A stretch of DNA of 64,000 nucleotides from Silurus meridionalis (taxonomy: Eukaryota; Chordata; Actinopteri; Siluriformes; Siluridae), in contig NC_060900.1 of assembly GCF_014805685.1 (NCBI RefSeq), positions 4,956,601 to 5,020,600 of the forward strand, in the 5' to 3' direction. Each line of letters opens with the position of its first letter. Position 1 is the first letter of the stretch. Below the pieces are notes generated by a model that saw only the letters and a program-made list of their open reading frames with translations, ran no database searches and was not told the DNA's origin. Shown piece after piece: positions 40,800 to 53,263 of this stretch. The translations under genes and the position numbers were made by a program.

Positions 40800-41235
40800 C
40801 AGGCCCTGTGCTGTGCTATGTGCTTGTCCAGTCGAGGCCCGGCAGCACTAACGTTGGTCATCATTATCAAATGAACACCACATCTGTGCAAGGTAGCTCG
40901 TATTTATGACCTGAGAGCTAGGAGCTGGCTTCGAAGGCATTCGTCTGCAGGACTGCAGGACTGGGTTAAAGGTGGCAAGACGCTCGGTGTTGACTTTGGA
41001 GTTGCAGCACAAACTATGGAACAAAACAGGTAAAAGTTGAGGAGAAGTAATTTTAAGATTCATACTGACTCAAGAGCAAAACGAACTTAGGAACACTCTT
41101 CTGGAGGACATAGTGTCCAAAGTGGATCAGACCAAAGCTGGCCTTTCATGTGAGATCACTCCGGCTATTAAATATTAAATATTCACCCTGGATCCTTCAT
41201 TACTGGACAAAGACGGAGGACACACGCTGGTTCCC

Positions 41236-43621
41236 ATGGAGCCCAACCTGTCCGGGTCTTTCCTCTTCAACAACGGCTTAAACCAGTTCCCGACGGACAT
41301 CAAGGCACCCATGTGCCAATACTCAGTGCCCAATAGCTTCTACAAGCTCAGTCCTGGCAACCTGAACGCCCAGCTGCAGGCGGGTACACCACACGGCATC
41401 AGCGACATCCTGAGTCGATCTGTAGTGGGAGCTCCGGGTAATACTACACTGCTCTCTGGATATTCCAGCATGGGGGGTTTTAGTGGCACCGTACCCACTC
41501 CGGGGGTGTATTATAACCGGGATTACACCCAAACAACTCTGGGTGCTTTCCCCAAACCTACTGAGTGTCCAGGTGTAAAGGGACGCACCAGCTGCTGGGT
41601 GGAGGGAGGATACGACTGGAGAGGAGGCAGACAACAGTGCAGTAACAGTAAGACAAATCAGCATCATTAGGTTAAGACATTTTCTTCAGAAATCCAATAA
41701 GCATAATGCATCCATGTCTAATTATTATTTTAGTTTTGTTCATTATAGCTGAATAACACCAGATATGAAATTCAAACTAAAATCAAACACATTCTAATCA
41801 TTGAGGCATTTAAATATAATAAATAGATTTTAGATATTAAATGTGTGACATAATAAATTCTAACATATAATATTATTTACAACAATTTGTATTATAAAAA
41901 TATATGATAGTCAAATTTTTATAATATTGACAAATTTATATTCCATAATATCTGTGAATAATTACTGATATGCAAATGAGCAGCATAATAGTTGTATTAT
42001 TTTAGTTAAACTATACATATATACAGTAAATGTGAATGTGTGTGTGTGTGTTATTGATTTAATTGAAATAATATTATTAGCAAATAATATATAACTAAAT
42101 ATTATAATTATAGAAACTATATGAATGATAAAATCTTGAGTCTTAAATATAAAATTTAAATGATAACAATGAATAATAATATTATTGTATTAATCAAATC
42201 AATTAAACACACACAAACATACGCACACCTGATCATATCCTTATTGTTTTATAATAGAAGTAAAAATCCAGACATTTAAATGTTGCTATTTATTCAAATT
42301 ATAAAATGATTAAACGTTTTGCACTGACCTCTTAATTGTTTAGCTGTGTACTAAAATACATTATGAACAAAATACAGAATAAGTAAATTGCTAACTATGT
42401 GAACTTGCACTCTTAAAATAATTCAGTTAAATTGAGTTTAAACAGGATGCCTGTGTATTAAAACACGGTTCAGTATAAGATCCACATGCAGTATATACAT
42501 TTATGGCATTTTTTGTTTAAAGCAACCTAAGGGTAGACATGAAACCTGACTTAATGCAATGCTTATTTTTAAAAAAAATTTAATTAGATATTCTAAAATC
42601 ATCTACATGTCCTCATTGCTGATGTACTAATTTGTTCAATCTTAACAAAGGATCCAAGCAAAATAAAATGTAAATATAGACAGATTGGTCTGATGAGTTT
42701 TGTTTGTGTTGTTTAGTAGACAGTGGGCATCCTGTTGAGACGGTGGGCAGAAAGAAACACACAAGGCCGACGTTCAGCGGCCATCAGATCTTCGCCCTGG
42801 AGAAAACCTTTGAGCAGACCAAATACCTAGCAGGACCAGAGAGAGCGAGATTGGCGTACTCATTGGGCATGACCGAGTCACAGGTTAAAGTAAGATGACA
42901 CAGCCTGATTATGTGGTCATACACACACACACACACACACACACAATAACTATGCATATTTTTTTTCTGATTCTGCACTTATTTGGCCTGATAAATGCTA
43001 ATTGTATGTGACAGAATTTTGCTTTTTTAATGGCCACATCTGTATATATCAAATTTGTTTGATATCATTTAATTTTATATATACATTTCCTTAAAAAGAC
43101 TCTTAAATAGTACATTTGATATCTAGTTCTGTTTCTGTTTTACACTGAGTGTATTTTATCAACTCTATCAGAAGTAATTTTGAAATAGAATTATTGAAAT
43201 TTGTTTTGTAGTGGGTTGGAAAAAGTGAATTGCAATTGAATAAATTTAAAGAAGATGGCGGTAGAACAGAGCAGAATTGATTGCAATGGAATAGAATTAC
43301 AAATGCATATTACAACAGTTTAGAATAGAATTCCAATGGAAGATTTCGAAATGAAATGAAACAAAACAAAACAAAATTAAATGAGCATGTATTACAGAAT
43401 AGAAATGAATTGGATAGAATCAAATGAGGAGAGGAGCTTGACATTGATCAGAATTACAAAAAAGAGCACATTTCAACAGAACAAATTAGAATAGAATTAA
43501 AGTGAATTAAATGAGGTTACAGTAAAGTGGTGCAGAATTATATAGTTTAAGATTTAGGGTTAGGTTTTATTTATTTTTTTACGTTTCTGCTTTAGTTTTT
43601 TCCTCATTTTTTCATGAAAGC

Positions 43622-43705
<84 letters not shown>

Positions 43706-44125
43706 ACATTCAAACAGAATTTAAATCATAAATTAATCTATAATTAATTACAATTACAAACGGTTAAATTACAGAACACACATCACACACACACACACAC
43801 AATCCTGGAGATCTGTCACACACTGCTCTTTATGTATACATTTATTAGATGGGTTGACACTGTGTGTGTGTGTGTGTGTGTGTGTGTTCCCCCTCAGGTG
43901 TGGTTCCAGAACCGTCGCACTAAGTGGCGTAAGAAGAGCGCGTCTGAGCCGAGCTCCACTCAGGCATCCAGGGGCGAGAGACAGGCCACCTCAGACACTG
44001 AGCTGGAGGACGAGGAATACAACAAACCTCTTGACCCCGACTCGGACGACGAAAAGATCCGCCTGCTTCTGCGCAAACACCGCAGATCATTCTCAGTGCT
44101 ACGCCTGGGGCCACATCACATCTGA
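41236..44125 (+). CDS. nkx6.3: NK6-class homeobox transcription factor Nkx6.3, 3 exons
   Basis: Exons: 41236-41647, 42720-42889 (or from 42717) and 43898-44125. The joined frame is 269 aa, close to the 265 aa of human NKX6-3. The N terminus ([13 protein letters not shown], then [18 protein letters not shown]) matches NKX6-3 rather than NKX6-1 or NKX6-2. GISDILSR (residues 54-61) is the eh1-type Groucho-binding motif of NK6 repressors. The homeodomain is residues 149-208, split by intron 2 just before [10 protein letters not shown]; Trp48, Phe49 and Asn51 of recognition helix 3 are intact. The acidic tail ([20 protein letters not shown]) is the NK6 C-terminal signature. The ATG has a good context (CCCATGG). 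The family acts in foregut, pancreatic and hindbrain cell fate. The exon 2 acceptor is a TAGTAG tandem. Intron 2 carries GA, GATA and GT microsatellites. No defect is seen. Confidence 0.95.
41648..42716. other. nkx6.3 intron 1
   Basis: Very AT-rich intron with GTAAGA donor and a TAGTAG acceptor; no embedded gene. Confidence 0.7.
43628..43887. repeat. (GA)n, (GATA)n, (CA)n, (GT)n runs in nkx6.3 intron 2
   Basis: GA at 43628-43670 flows into GATA to 43705; CA at about 43782-43800; GT at 43859-43887 ends ten bases before the exon 3 acceptor. Confidence 0.9.
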
Positions 44126-44424
44126 CACACACACATGCAAACACACCCAAACATCCATACACAGGCAGAAACACACACGTACATGTGTATATGACAATGT
44201 TTACATGCTGAATATCAAACCACACACGTACGCACACACTAACATACATATACACACAGATATACTTGCAGCATCTCTAGAGTATAGTTTCAGCTCTGTC
44301 TTTCTGTAAATAATTTCCCAAATTATGTTTATTTATTGAACTTGACATGCAAGAGAAATTATTCCTCAATATTCGGGTCTACTTCAGTGAGCAACGTCGA
44401 TGTTTGATAAGTATATAACGGTGC

Positions 44425-44430
44425 AATAAA
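44425..44430 (+). promoter_or_regulatory. nkx6.3 polyadenylation signal AATAAA
   Basis: AATAAA lies 300 bases after the nkx6.3 stop and is followed within 10-35 bases by T/GT-rich sequence (TCTTGTTGTTGC, GTGTTTGTTGTG), as expected of a cleavage region. Confidence 0.65.
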
Positions 44431-44934
44431 GTCTTGTTGTTGCAAGTGTTTGTTGTGTCATGACGAGAATAATGCTACAGTGCCCACCATTAACATTGGC
44501 ACCATAGGTAAATATGAGCAAAGAAGGCTTTGCCACCTCCATTTGCTAATAAAGCAGCTCTGAGTGAATGAGAAATGTTCCTTTATAGAGAATCTTTCCA
44601 GATCCTTCACATTTCATGTACAACAACTCTTCTCTTCTCTTCAGTTGACCCCACAGGTCTGAAACCCCAGGCTAGGGACCCATGTCCTGAAAAAAAAAAA
44701 AACAACGGGAATATACTTCAAATATTTTATATTCATATGAATACATAGTGCCAATAATAGATACATATATTTAGCAAAGATACTGTGTTGTGTTTGGAAT
44801 TACTAAATGTTACTCAATAAAAGTATGACATGCTGATCATTAATCAATAAGAAAATTGGAACAAAGTAAAACCACTCCGCTCTTTTGATAATTTAATTTT
44901 TATTCACACTTTATATAAATATATACGATTTACT

Positions 44935-45320
44935 GACTAGAAGTATCAGGACACCTGACTTTTCCAACCATACGTAATTTTTCCTCAAACTGTTACCACA
45001 ACGTTGGAGGCACACAATTGTATAGGATGTCTATATCTGCATTAGCATTCAATGTTTCTCTCCTGAATGTGTTCCAGCCATGACAATGTACCTGTGTGCA
45101 AAGCCAGCTCCATTAGGATATAGTTTACATGGGTTGAATTGGAAGATCTTAAGAGGTCTGCTAAAAAGCTCTGACCTCATTCCTATTAAACACCTTTAGA
45201 ATGAATTGGAATGCTGACTTCACCCCAGGCTTCCTAACGCCACCTACAGGGAGTAAATCTAGAATGTGATGTTTAAAAAGCACAGGCATCTTTATGGTCA
45301 ATGTGTACAGGAAAATATAT
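44935..45320 (+). mobile_element. MITE copy (GACACCTGAC family)
   Basis: Begins GTATCAGGACACCTGACTTT and contains GTTTACATGGGTTGAATTGG and CACCCCAGGCTTCCTAAC; an internal deletion removes the CAGTACCTGAC to AGAGTGG part. It lies just beyond the nkx6.3 3' end. Confidence 0.6.
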
Positions 45321-45829
45321 GTAAATACACTTCCTTTTAGAGTATAAAACAAATATGAGTTAATTAAACGTATTTCTACGTATTCGTTTTTCCTTCTTTT
45401 GGATCTGTCAAGCTTGAAAACGAGTTGAAAAATATTAAATATTTTAATCTATAGAAAAAATGTTCTTATATTTGTTTTGTAATGATCTTATAATAAGAAT
45501 TACCCAATCATTTTATATTAAGGGGAAGATATTTTATTATTAATTAAGCAGTGTATGAGGTAAAATAAAAGCTATGCAATTGTCACTGTAGACAGATGAC
45601 ATTGCATCTGGTATATGATAAATACAGTATAGTATATAGCATCCATATTAATTATTACTTAATATAATGTAGTATATAGTAACTTTATTACTCTCCTACC
45701 TGAAGATTTAGAGATTGAGTTGCATCAGATCTAATGCACTTTGCAAAATATCAATGTATCCCCACTTTCTAAATAGGTTCCTAAACAGGACTCATAAACT
45801 GTAAAATTGTCCGTTTTTAATGCTCTGCT

Positions 45830-46160
45830 CAGAGTCACTGAGAAGGAATAAAGAGTGTTTTTGTTACACGGTTCACATTGCACCATTGGGGAAGGATGTT
45901 AGTATGACGATAAATGAAAGAAAAGCTGTATCTTGAAGTTGTGCAGTAACACCCTCTTACTGATAAGGCAACATAAAGCTATCAGTGTGCATTTTATTAA
46001 CACCTGCTCCAGTAATGCGGTGAGTAAACATTATTCCCAGCCTAGAGCACTAGCGCAGGTGCCAATTATTAATAACCCTGTCCTTTATGTTGTTGTTTAT
46101 TGACCGATTTTTAAGGTCGATGTCTTTGTAATCCATGAGGTGAACTTTTCGCACGGTTCT
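45830..46160. other. Candidate conserved non-coding element
   Basis: Balanced, non-repetitive sequence rich in homeodomain-type and E-box motifs, for example GCGCAGGTGCCAATTATTAA followed by TAACCCTG. It stands out from AT-rich flanks. Conservation is an inference from composition only. Confidence 0.3.
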
Positions 46161-47389
46161 CATACCGACCCAAAGATACGAACGCAAAAATTATAATAAT
46201 TGCAATCTTTTCTGGACACAAATGATAAAATTGGGAACTGCAGTGTGATAGGCTGTAATATATGAGCCAGCTGGCAGGCATTGATTAGAAATGATTAGGT
46301 TGATAAGTATTAGACTTATCATTTGGCCACTTCGAATGAACAGTAAATTCATTTCTGAAAATTGGGAAAATTCTTTTCAGGTGTTGAACTGTCCAGCTTT
46401 AGTAAACCTGAAACCAGATGTGGTTTTCTACCACAAACATGACCATACAGACCTAAGTACTTTTACAAATAAAATAAAACCCTTTGCTTTCTATATATCT
46501 TACAACTTCTATTTCTTTCCAAGGTTTGAAATCTTGTCCATTTTGACCATTTTGAACTCTTTGAACTTCCTGTGGTTGTACAGAACTCTTATTCGAATCA
46601 GAAGGTTGTGTACTTTAAATCCCAGCACCAGGAACAAGACCCTCAACACCATTTATACAACTGTTGAGTTTATACATGAAATAATGGAAACTCGCAGTGA
46701 ATAGGGACGTTTGACAAATGTTGTGAATGCAAATGTAGAATCTGCAGGCTGTTTCAATAAGAATTTCGTTATGTTTTTTGTTTTTCACACCACTTTGTCA
46801 TTCCAGACTCCAAACACAACTCCAGACTGTTGTGTGTAACAACCCAGAAAATGTCTTCAGTGCTTTGTGAAAACATGTTTTCCTTTACACTGATCTTTGA
46901 TGTAAACATTACCTGAAATTTTTTGAGTAGTTATTTTTTTTTATTTTATGCATTGCACTCCACATGATCACCCAATTGGGTGATTGCATGAATCAGCAAG
47001 TCTGCGGTTGTAGTACGTCAGTGTAGGTTTTACGTGCATCACTTATTTTTATTCAAACCGAGAATCATTTTTAGTAAAAACACCAATGAAGACTTTTCAT
47101 GATTCATAGATACATTTTATTAAAAGTGGGAGTGAAACCACACAGATTAGGTTCACATACCATTTGAAAATGAAACATTTGTGATTTCGAGGCGTAATGC
47201 TGAACAGAGACATTGACTTTCAGCTGCTTCGGAGGTACACACGCAGTCGAATAACTGCTTCCTGATTCTTTTTTTCTTCAGATAAATATGACAAACAGGA
47301 AATTCAAAAAGGAAAACAGACGGTATGAGATACACGTTTATATGACACATTTGGCACAAGCTGTGCGAGTCTGTGAGCGAACAGAACCT

Positions 47390-47760
47390 TGGGAACGACA
47401 CAGTGTGCCGGCGCGTTAGTCAAATCCAAAGCGATTCTTTTATAGAATGAGTGTAAGCGAGACTTCACCTCTATTGACCACTCTTCCCTCGGCAATCAGC
47501 GGAAAGCCCGAAAGCTGCCGGAATCACAGCACCATCAATCTCTTCGAGGTGTGTTAATGACCGCGCCGGGTCAGGATTTAACTGGCTTTCCTCTTTTCAC
47601 ATGCCGATGAGCCAAGACAAGCCGCCCCTAATCTGTCTGTCTGAACAAACAAAACAAACTAAAACAAGAGCAGCCGCATCGCCTCGAAGGGGGTTAAGCA
47701 CTCGTTTGTTTCGGAGCAAAACCACATGGGCGAGATTCAGACAATCTCAGTGAATGGATG
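47390..47760. other. Candidate conserved non-coding element
   Basis: GC-balanced, repeat-free block (GTTAATGACCGCGCCGGGTC, GCCGATGAGCCAAGACAAGC) between nkx6.3 and the recognised 3' part of inpp5a. No coding frame. Confidence 0.3.
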
Positions 47761-48029
47761 TCCCACCATGTAAATGGTGGAGGTTATGAAATTCAGATTA
47801 GAAGCCGAACACTATGGAACACTATGGAAACGTATAATAAATACAGCTCAATATCAGTGCAGGTATTAAATTGTTTGACTTGATAGATGAAGACCTGGTT
47901 TGTTTTTTTGTTTTTTTTTTATTATTTCATTTTCACCTGGTATGTTTTTTCTTTAGAAAAAGGCTTTAAAACATTACATTTCAAGGGATGCTTCACATTG
48001 TACTAAAGTATAATATTTCATATATGACA

Positions 48030-48214
<185 letters not shown>

Positions 48215-49239
48215 CTGCCTATCATCACATGTCTAATTTCAAACCATTCTGAGCAAACCTTCTAAAAACGCTACTGTAAAATATTTCTAAACAATTTCTT
48301 AGTGGTCCTAAATCAACTCTGTGTAAAATTAAAAACGCATCCCCGATAAGTGCAAACATCAGTGGCTACACGACGAGCCCGAAGAGACTCCCAGCGATGA
48401 TCAGTGCCCCTTACAACGTATAAAAGTTATAAATTATGCTCTAAAAAAAAAAAAAGTAGTGTTTCGATCTCATTATAAAATCACAAATGCCAAAAAAGAA
48501 TATCAGTGCTTCTCATTGAGCAACATCACAGCCCCTGTATTGAACTTCAGCTTGGAGCAAAGCTCTCGAGAGCAATGCGTTATGTCGAGCACCATCATGG
48601 ATCAACTCCAACAAGTCCATTATTGACAAATGGGCAGTGCAATTTAACCCTCGCACGTAAATTATCGATTTGGAGAAAGGAAAAAAAAAAAATTCTCAGG
48701 TTGGAGGGCGAATAGTGTGTGTCCGTGTGTGTTTGTGTGTGTGTGTGTGTGTGTGTTAAGGGGGGGAGTATTTAGATTACACAAATAGATCGAATCGTAC
48801 TCAGATTAAAATAATGGCCTGCCTGTCATATCAGTATCCTTTACTTTTCTTGTGCATGCTTAAATGGTGGTTAATGAACATCGATTGTCGGTGGTCCGGA
48901 TTGGTTTTGAAATTAAAAAAAAGGAATAAAGCTTAACGATTCGTGATGGGACTCCATGTTGTGTGATTAGGCCACTAAAGAAAACGTCAAACAGAGTATA
49001 ATTCGTGTTATTAACAGGATAAATGCGGGATAAAGAACCACAAAATCATATATAAAGGAGTAAATGCTAAACTATTCACAGATCAGTAGAGTACAACTAA
49101 AGACATGTGTTTCTAAGCACGCACCTTGCCACTGGATTATTCATAAATGAAGGTTAAGTACAGAAGGTAAAGGCATTATAGCAGCATGACGATGAAGCAA
49201 TACAAGATTTGGTCATAGACTTGGCTTCGTATATATACA

Positions 49240-49710
49240 CTATATGGTTGGACGTTTGTAGGCACCTAAAAGTTGAACCGTGTGCTTAATGGACCGTGTA
49301 TCAGATCACTATTTAATATTAATTATAACCTCCATTTTCCTGCGAAGTCTTTCGGTTAGATTAAGGCACGTGGCTGTGGGGAATTAGTTGGATCAGGTAC
49401 TCATGTTGGATGTTGAGGTCTGGGGTTCAGTCAGGGTTTTGAGGTTTGGTGAGGTTGAGGTCAGAGTTTTGTGCAGGAGTTCTTCTTCTTTAAACTTAAC
49501 ACAGGATGTCTTTACGGCGCTCGCTTTGTACATAGGGTTTGTATTTTTTTTTCATGCTGGAACAGTGTTTGGCCTTCTAAGTTCCAGTAAAGGGATATTG
49601 TAATTCTACTGTAAAGAAAGACAGACACATTCTGTACAACTGTGTGCTTCTAACTTTGTGGGTGTGATGGTCAGGTGTCCAAAAACCTTCAGTCATATAG
49701 TGTATACATA
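49240..49710 (-). mobile_element. MITE copy (GACACCTGAC family), reversed, diverged
   Basis: Ends with GGTCAGGTGTCCAAAAACCT and CATATAGTGTATA, preceded by ACAACTGTGTGCTTCTAACT. The other end near 49240 has ACTATATGGTTGGACGTTTG. The interior is poorly conserved. Confidence 0.5.
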
Positions 49711-51034
49711 TAAACATATAGCGGAAAATGGAAACTAAGGCGACTTATTTCTAAAAAGGTCAGTCAAAAAAGTTTCGTCTGACTACATCCCTCACACCAA
49801 AAAAATACAATAAAACAATTACATTTAGCTTTATATGGTGTTGTTATATAAAAGGCGGTTTGTAGCTACAAACTGAAGCTATTTTTAAAAGTCTGTCTCT
49901 GTCTCTTTGGGATGCATTTCCATATTTTATACGCTGCTGGTGGCCTTTCGATTTCGTCCCTGCCTGGTGCATATTCTCTCGATCCGATCATGTCTGACTT
50001 ACTGCACAGCAGAGATCCCATATTAAGACGACGGCCATGGTGGAATGCGGCGGAAACTCGTACTATATAAATGTTTATAAGCCTAAGGAACGTATATTTA
50101 ACATCGGAATATAAGTGTGTGTGTGTGGGGGTGGGGGGTGTTGACTGAGCAGCTTGTGCAATTCTGAAGTGTACGGTGTATAGCTGGAGCTTGTACTGAG
50201 CATGCTATTGATATAAAGTTGAAAGAAAAAAAAAAAGCTAGTGGATTCACGTGCATTCCCTGACTGTAGGGTTTGAAGACTGGTGATAATCTCAAACTAA
50301 GCAGGAAACTAAAATCTCTTGAGAACTGTAAAAATGTAGAACTTGTACTAGGGCTGGGCTGCATCATTTCTCTGCCTCCCCTCCCTTTGTGTGGTTTGAG
50401 GTCTACGCAGGTTGTGAGCTTTTGTAGCAGAATAACAGCCATCCGGAAACCTTCTTTTTCACGGACACACCTAGGAGACAATGACAATGAAGAAATTAGA
50501 AGTACAGCTTTTGGTTATGACAGGACATCTTGAAGTTTCATGCTGATTCAGTTAAAAAAACAGTTACTTCTGGAAAAATCTGGACATAAAAATAACGAAT
50601 TTTTGTTCAATATTTGTGTCATGTTTCAGATCTTATATTTCAAAGAAGGACATTTTTGAATACAGGAAGTAGAAAATTCCAAAAAGAAGACTCTTGTGGT
50701 TGGTACAAAATACTGACACTGCAGACTCCTTCCATAAAGGTTTTAAATGTTGAACTTCTCATAAAAAATGTGCATATTCCTTTTTGTTCAAAATACAAAA
50801 TAAAATCCATTAGGCTTAGATTATGAGCTCAGTCTGCCAAAGGAAATCCTCTAGTGAACGAGTTGTTACTATAAAAACGAGACCATTTTAGAACACGCAC
50901 ATTGGTATAAAGTAAAAAAAAATTAAAAATCAGCAATAATCGTTTTTGACCAATCAGATTAGAGACGTTTTTTTTGTCACGCAGGACAACAATCAAACAA
51001 TCAAAAACAACAAGGCCATCTACGCCGCATCGCA

Positions 51035-51340
51035 AGACCTATAGAACACGCATAAACCTGGCGGCAAAACGAAATCATGGCCGTAAAAATGCCAATAGAG
51101 GACAACAAGCCAAGATATATCCTCCTCGCTAATGCTGATGGCTGTAATTAATAAACGCCGGCATATTTATAGCACCCTGCTCGCTGCTAGTAACGCAGCA
51201 AACGGCGGAATGTCAAGGATTCAAAAGCCATGGATCAGGGGAGGTAGAGTGACAGCTCTGTTTTTACTGTTTTACACAGAAGGAATCTCCGGGGGCCTGC
51301 GCTCCCTGCGAAAGAACGTGAACAAGAGCACTGGAGTGGA
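51035..51340. other. Candidate conserved non-coding element
   Basis: Unique block with dense motifs: TGATGGCTGTAATTAATAAA then CGCCGGCATATTTATAGC. The adjacent sequence falls back into AT-rich simple DNA. The frame across it is not protein-like. Confidence 0.35.
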
Positions 51341-51984
51341 AAATGGCTCCATGAGAAAGCAGCGAGCTGAACTAGTGAACACGCATACTCCAATAAACAT
51401 CTGTCTAACACTGAGAAAACATGGTGCACAGAAACGTGCTCGGAAAAAGACTGTATTAGAGAAAGAACTACTCGTAATACTAGTAATAATAATAAGAATA
51501 ATCATAATAAATATGACAATAATAGCAACAATAATATATGTTTGTAAAACAGTCCTGTAAAAAAGAATATTAATATGACAGCGAGGGTAATTTAATTTTG
51601 TTGTATTTAAATGCTGTAAACCTGATTATAAAATACTGCATAAATAAAGCTTATAATAATAATAATCATAATAATAATACAAATAAATAATTTTATGAAT
51701 GCAACCACTAAAATAATAATGGCTACATAATACAAAATATAATGTAACAATGTTGTTTTAATAATAATAATAATAATAATAATGATTATTATTTTTTATA
51801 GTTTTACTTATAACTTCTACTACCAAAAATAAAAAAAATGTGCTAATAATGCAAATAATGAGCATAATTAAAGATAACTAATAAAAACTTTTCTCCTTTT
51901 TTATTGTTAGATTTTTTCCACATTCGTTCCACAATTTAAAGTTTTCTCTTTACATTACAAATCCTACATATCTAAAATCGAATG

Positions 51985-51985
<1 letters not shown>

Positions 51986-52062
<77 letters not shown>
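51986..52062. repeat. (TA)n microsatellite
   Basis: Pure TA run. Confidence 0.95.
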
Positions 52063-52066
<4 letters not shown>

Positions 52067-52469
52067 CTAACCTTAATTCACATTTATTCACAACATAAAC
52101 AGTATAATAAAAAAGAAAGAAAAAGAAAAAACAGATGTGCCCTTTGAGAAAATTCACATTCAGGTGCATTGAAATGCATGTACTGTATAAAGAGAATTAA
52201 GTATTGTTACACCTTACAACACAATAGAAAAAGTGTACTCATATCATTTATGATTTAACACATTAATGAATTTTGACATTTCACGCAAACTAGCAGCAGA
52301 TGGCTCTTACAGATTAGTGCTGTCACGACAATTCAAAATAACATGCTGCTGTTTGATTGATTATTTCGGTTGAAATTGAGCGTTCTACTTTTAAAATAAA
52401 TTAATTAATTTAAAAAATTCTATTTTTAATAATAGAAAAAGAATATATAAGAGAAATGATTCCAAATAC

Positions 52470-52955
52470 ACTATATAGACAAACATATTTTGTGAGGCAC
52501 ACGGTTGTATAGGATGTCTTTGGATGGCAGTACAATTTTTCATTCACCTGAACTAGGAAACCAAAACCTCTTCCAGCATGACAATGCCAGTGTGCACAAG
52601 GTCAAAAGAACTCCACGAAGAAATGGTTTATGTCGGTTGGAGTGGAAGATCTTGACTGGCCTGTTATAGAGCTCTGACTTCAAGCATATTGAACACATTT
52701 GGAATGAATTGGAACACTGCCTGAACTTGGACATCCTTACCTCACCTACATCAGTACTCTACTTTGCTTATGCTTTTGGGGCTGATTGAGCCCAAATCTC
52801 TCTAACCACACTCCAAAATCTAGTGGAACATCTTCCCAGAAGAGTGGAGTTTTCTATAGCTGTAAATGGAGACTGAATGTGAAATGTAATGTTAAAAAAA
52901 AAACACACAAATCATAAGGCCAGGCATCCGCCAACTTTTATCCATATACTATATA
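52470..52955 (+). mobile_element. MITE copy (GACACCTGAC family)
   Basis: Runs from ACACTATATAGACAAACATA to CCAACTTTTATCCATATACT, with shared internal blocks (TTCCAGCATGACAATGCCAG, GTTGGAGTGGAAGATCTTGA, CTAGTGGAACATCTTCCCAG). It lies just downstream of the last recognised inpp5a exon. Confidence 0.7.
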
Positions 52956-53263
52956 ACAACTTGATTGATGAATTGATGAACACAAAGACTTTTTTCTGTA
53001 AGCATACAATGTGTGTGTGCTAAATCCCTTACCCTTTAATAGGTCCATATTTTATATCACTGGTTGTTGGATTTCAGTGCAAAGAACAAGAAGACAGGCT
53101 GGAAAATAAAGCAAAATACTCAGAATGAAGCATCTCACAAAACACAAAAAAACTACACAATATCTGAATTAGATTTAATGTTTAATTCCCAGTTATTGTC
53201 AAATATCAGTCATGTTGATGCTGCGTATGGAATCCACAGTCCATTCATTTTCTAGTGCATTAC

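Noticed and set aside
46291..46704. Plus-strand open frame of 137 codons
   Set aside because: No recognisable domain or splice context; part of it (AAATCCCAGCACCAGGAACA) looks like old SINE DNA.
50098..50487. Minus-strand open frame considered as the missing inpp5a last exon
   Set aside because: It contains SPVF by chance but lacks the FLAF and C-terminal cysteine pattern, and no acceptor in the right phase precedes it.
51132..51560. Plus-strand open frame of 142 codons
   Set aside because: It crosses a likely non-coding element and then AAT-rich simple DNA; no known protein pattern.
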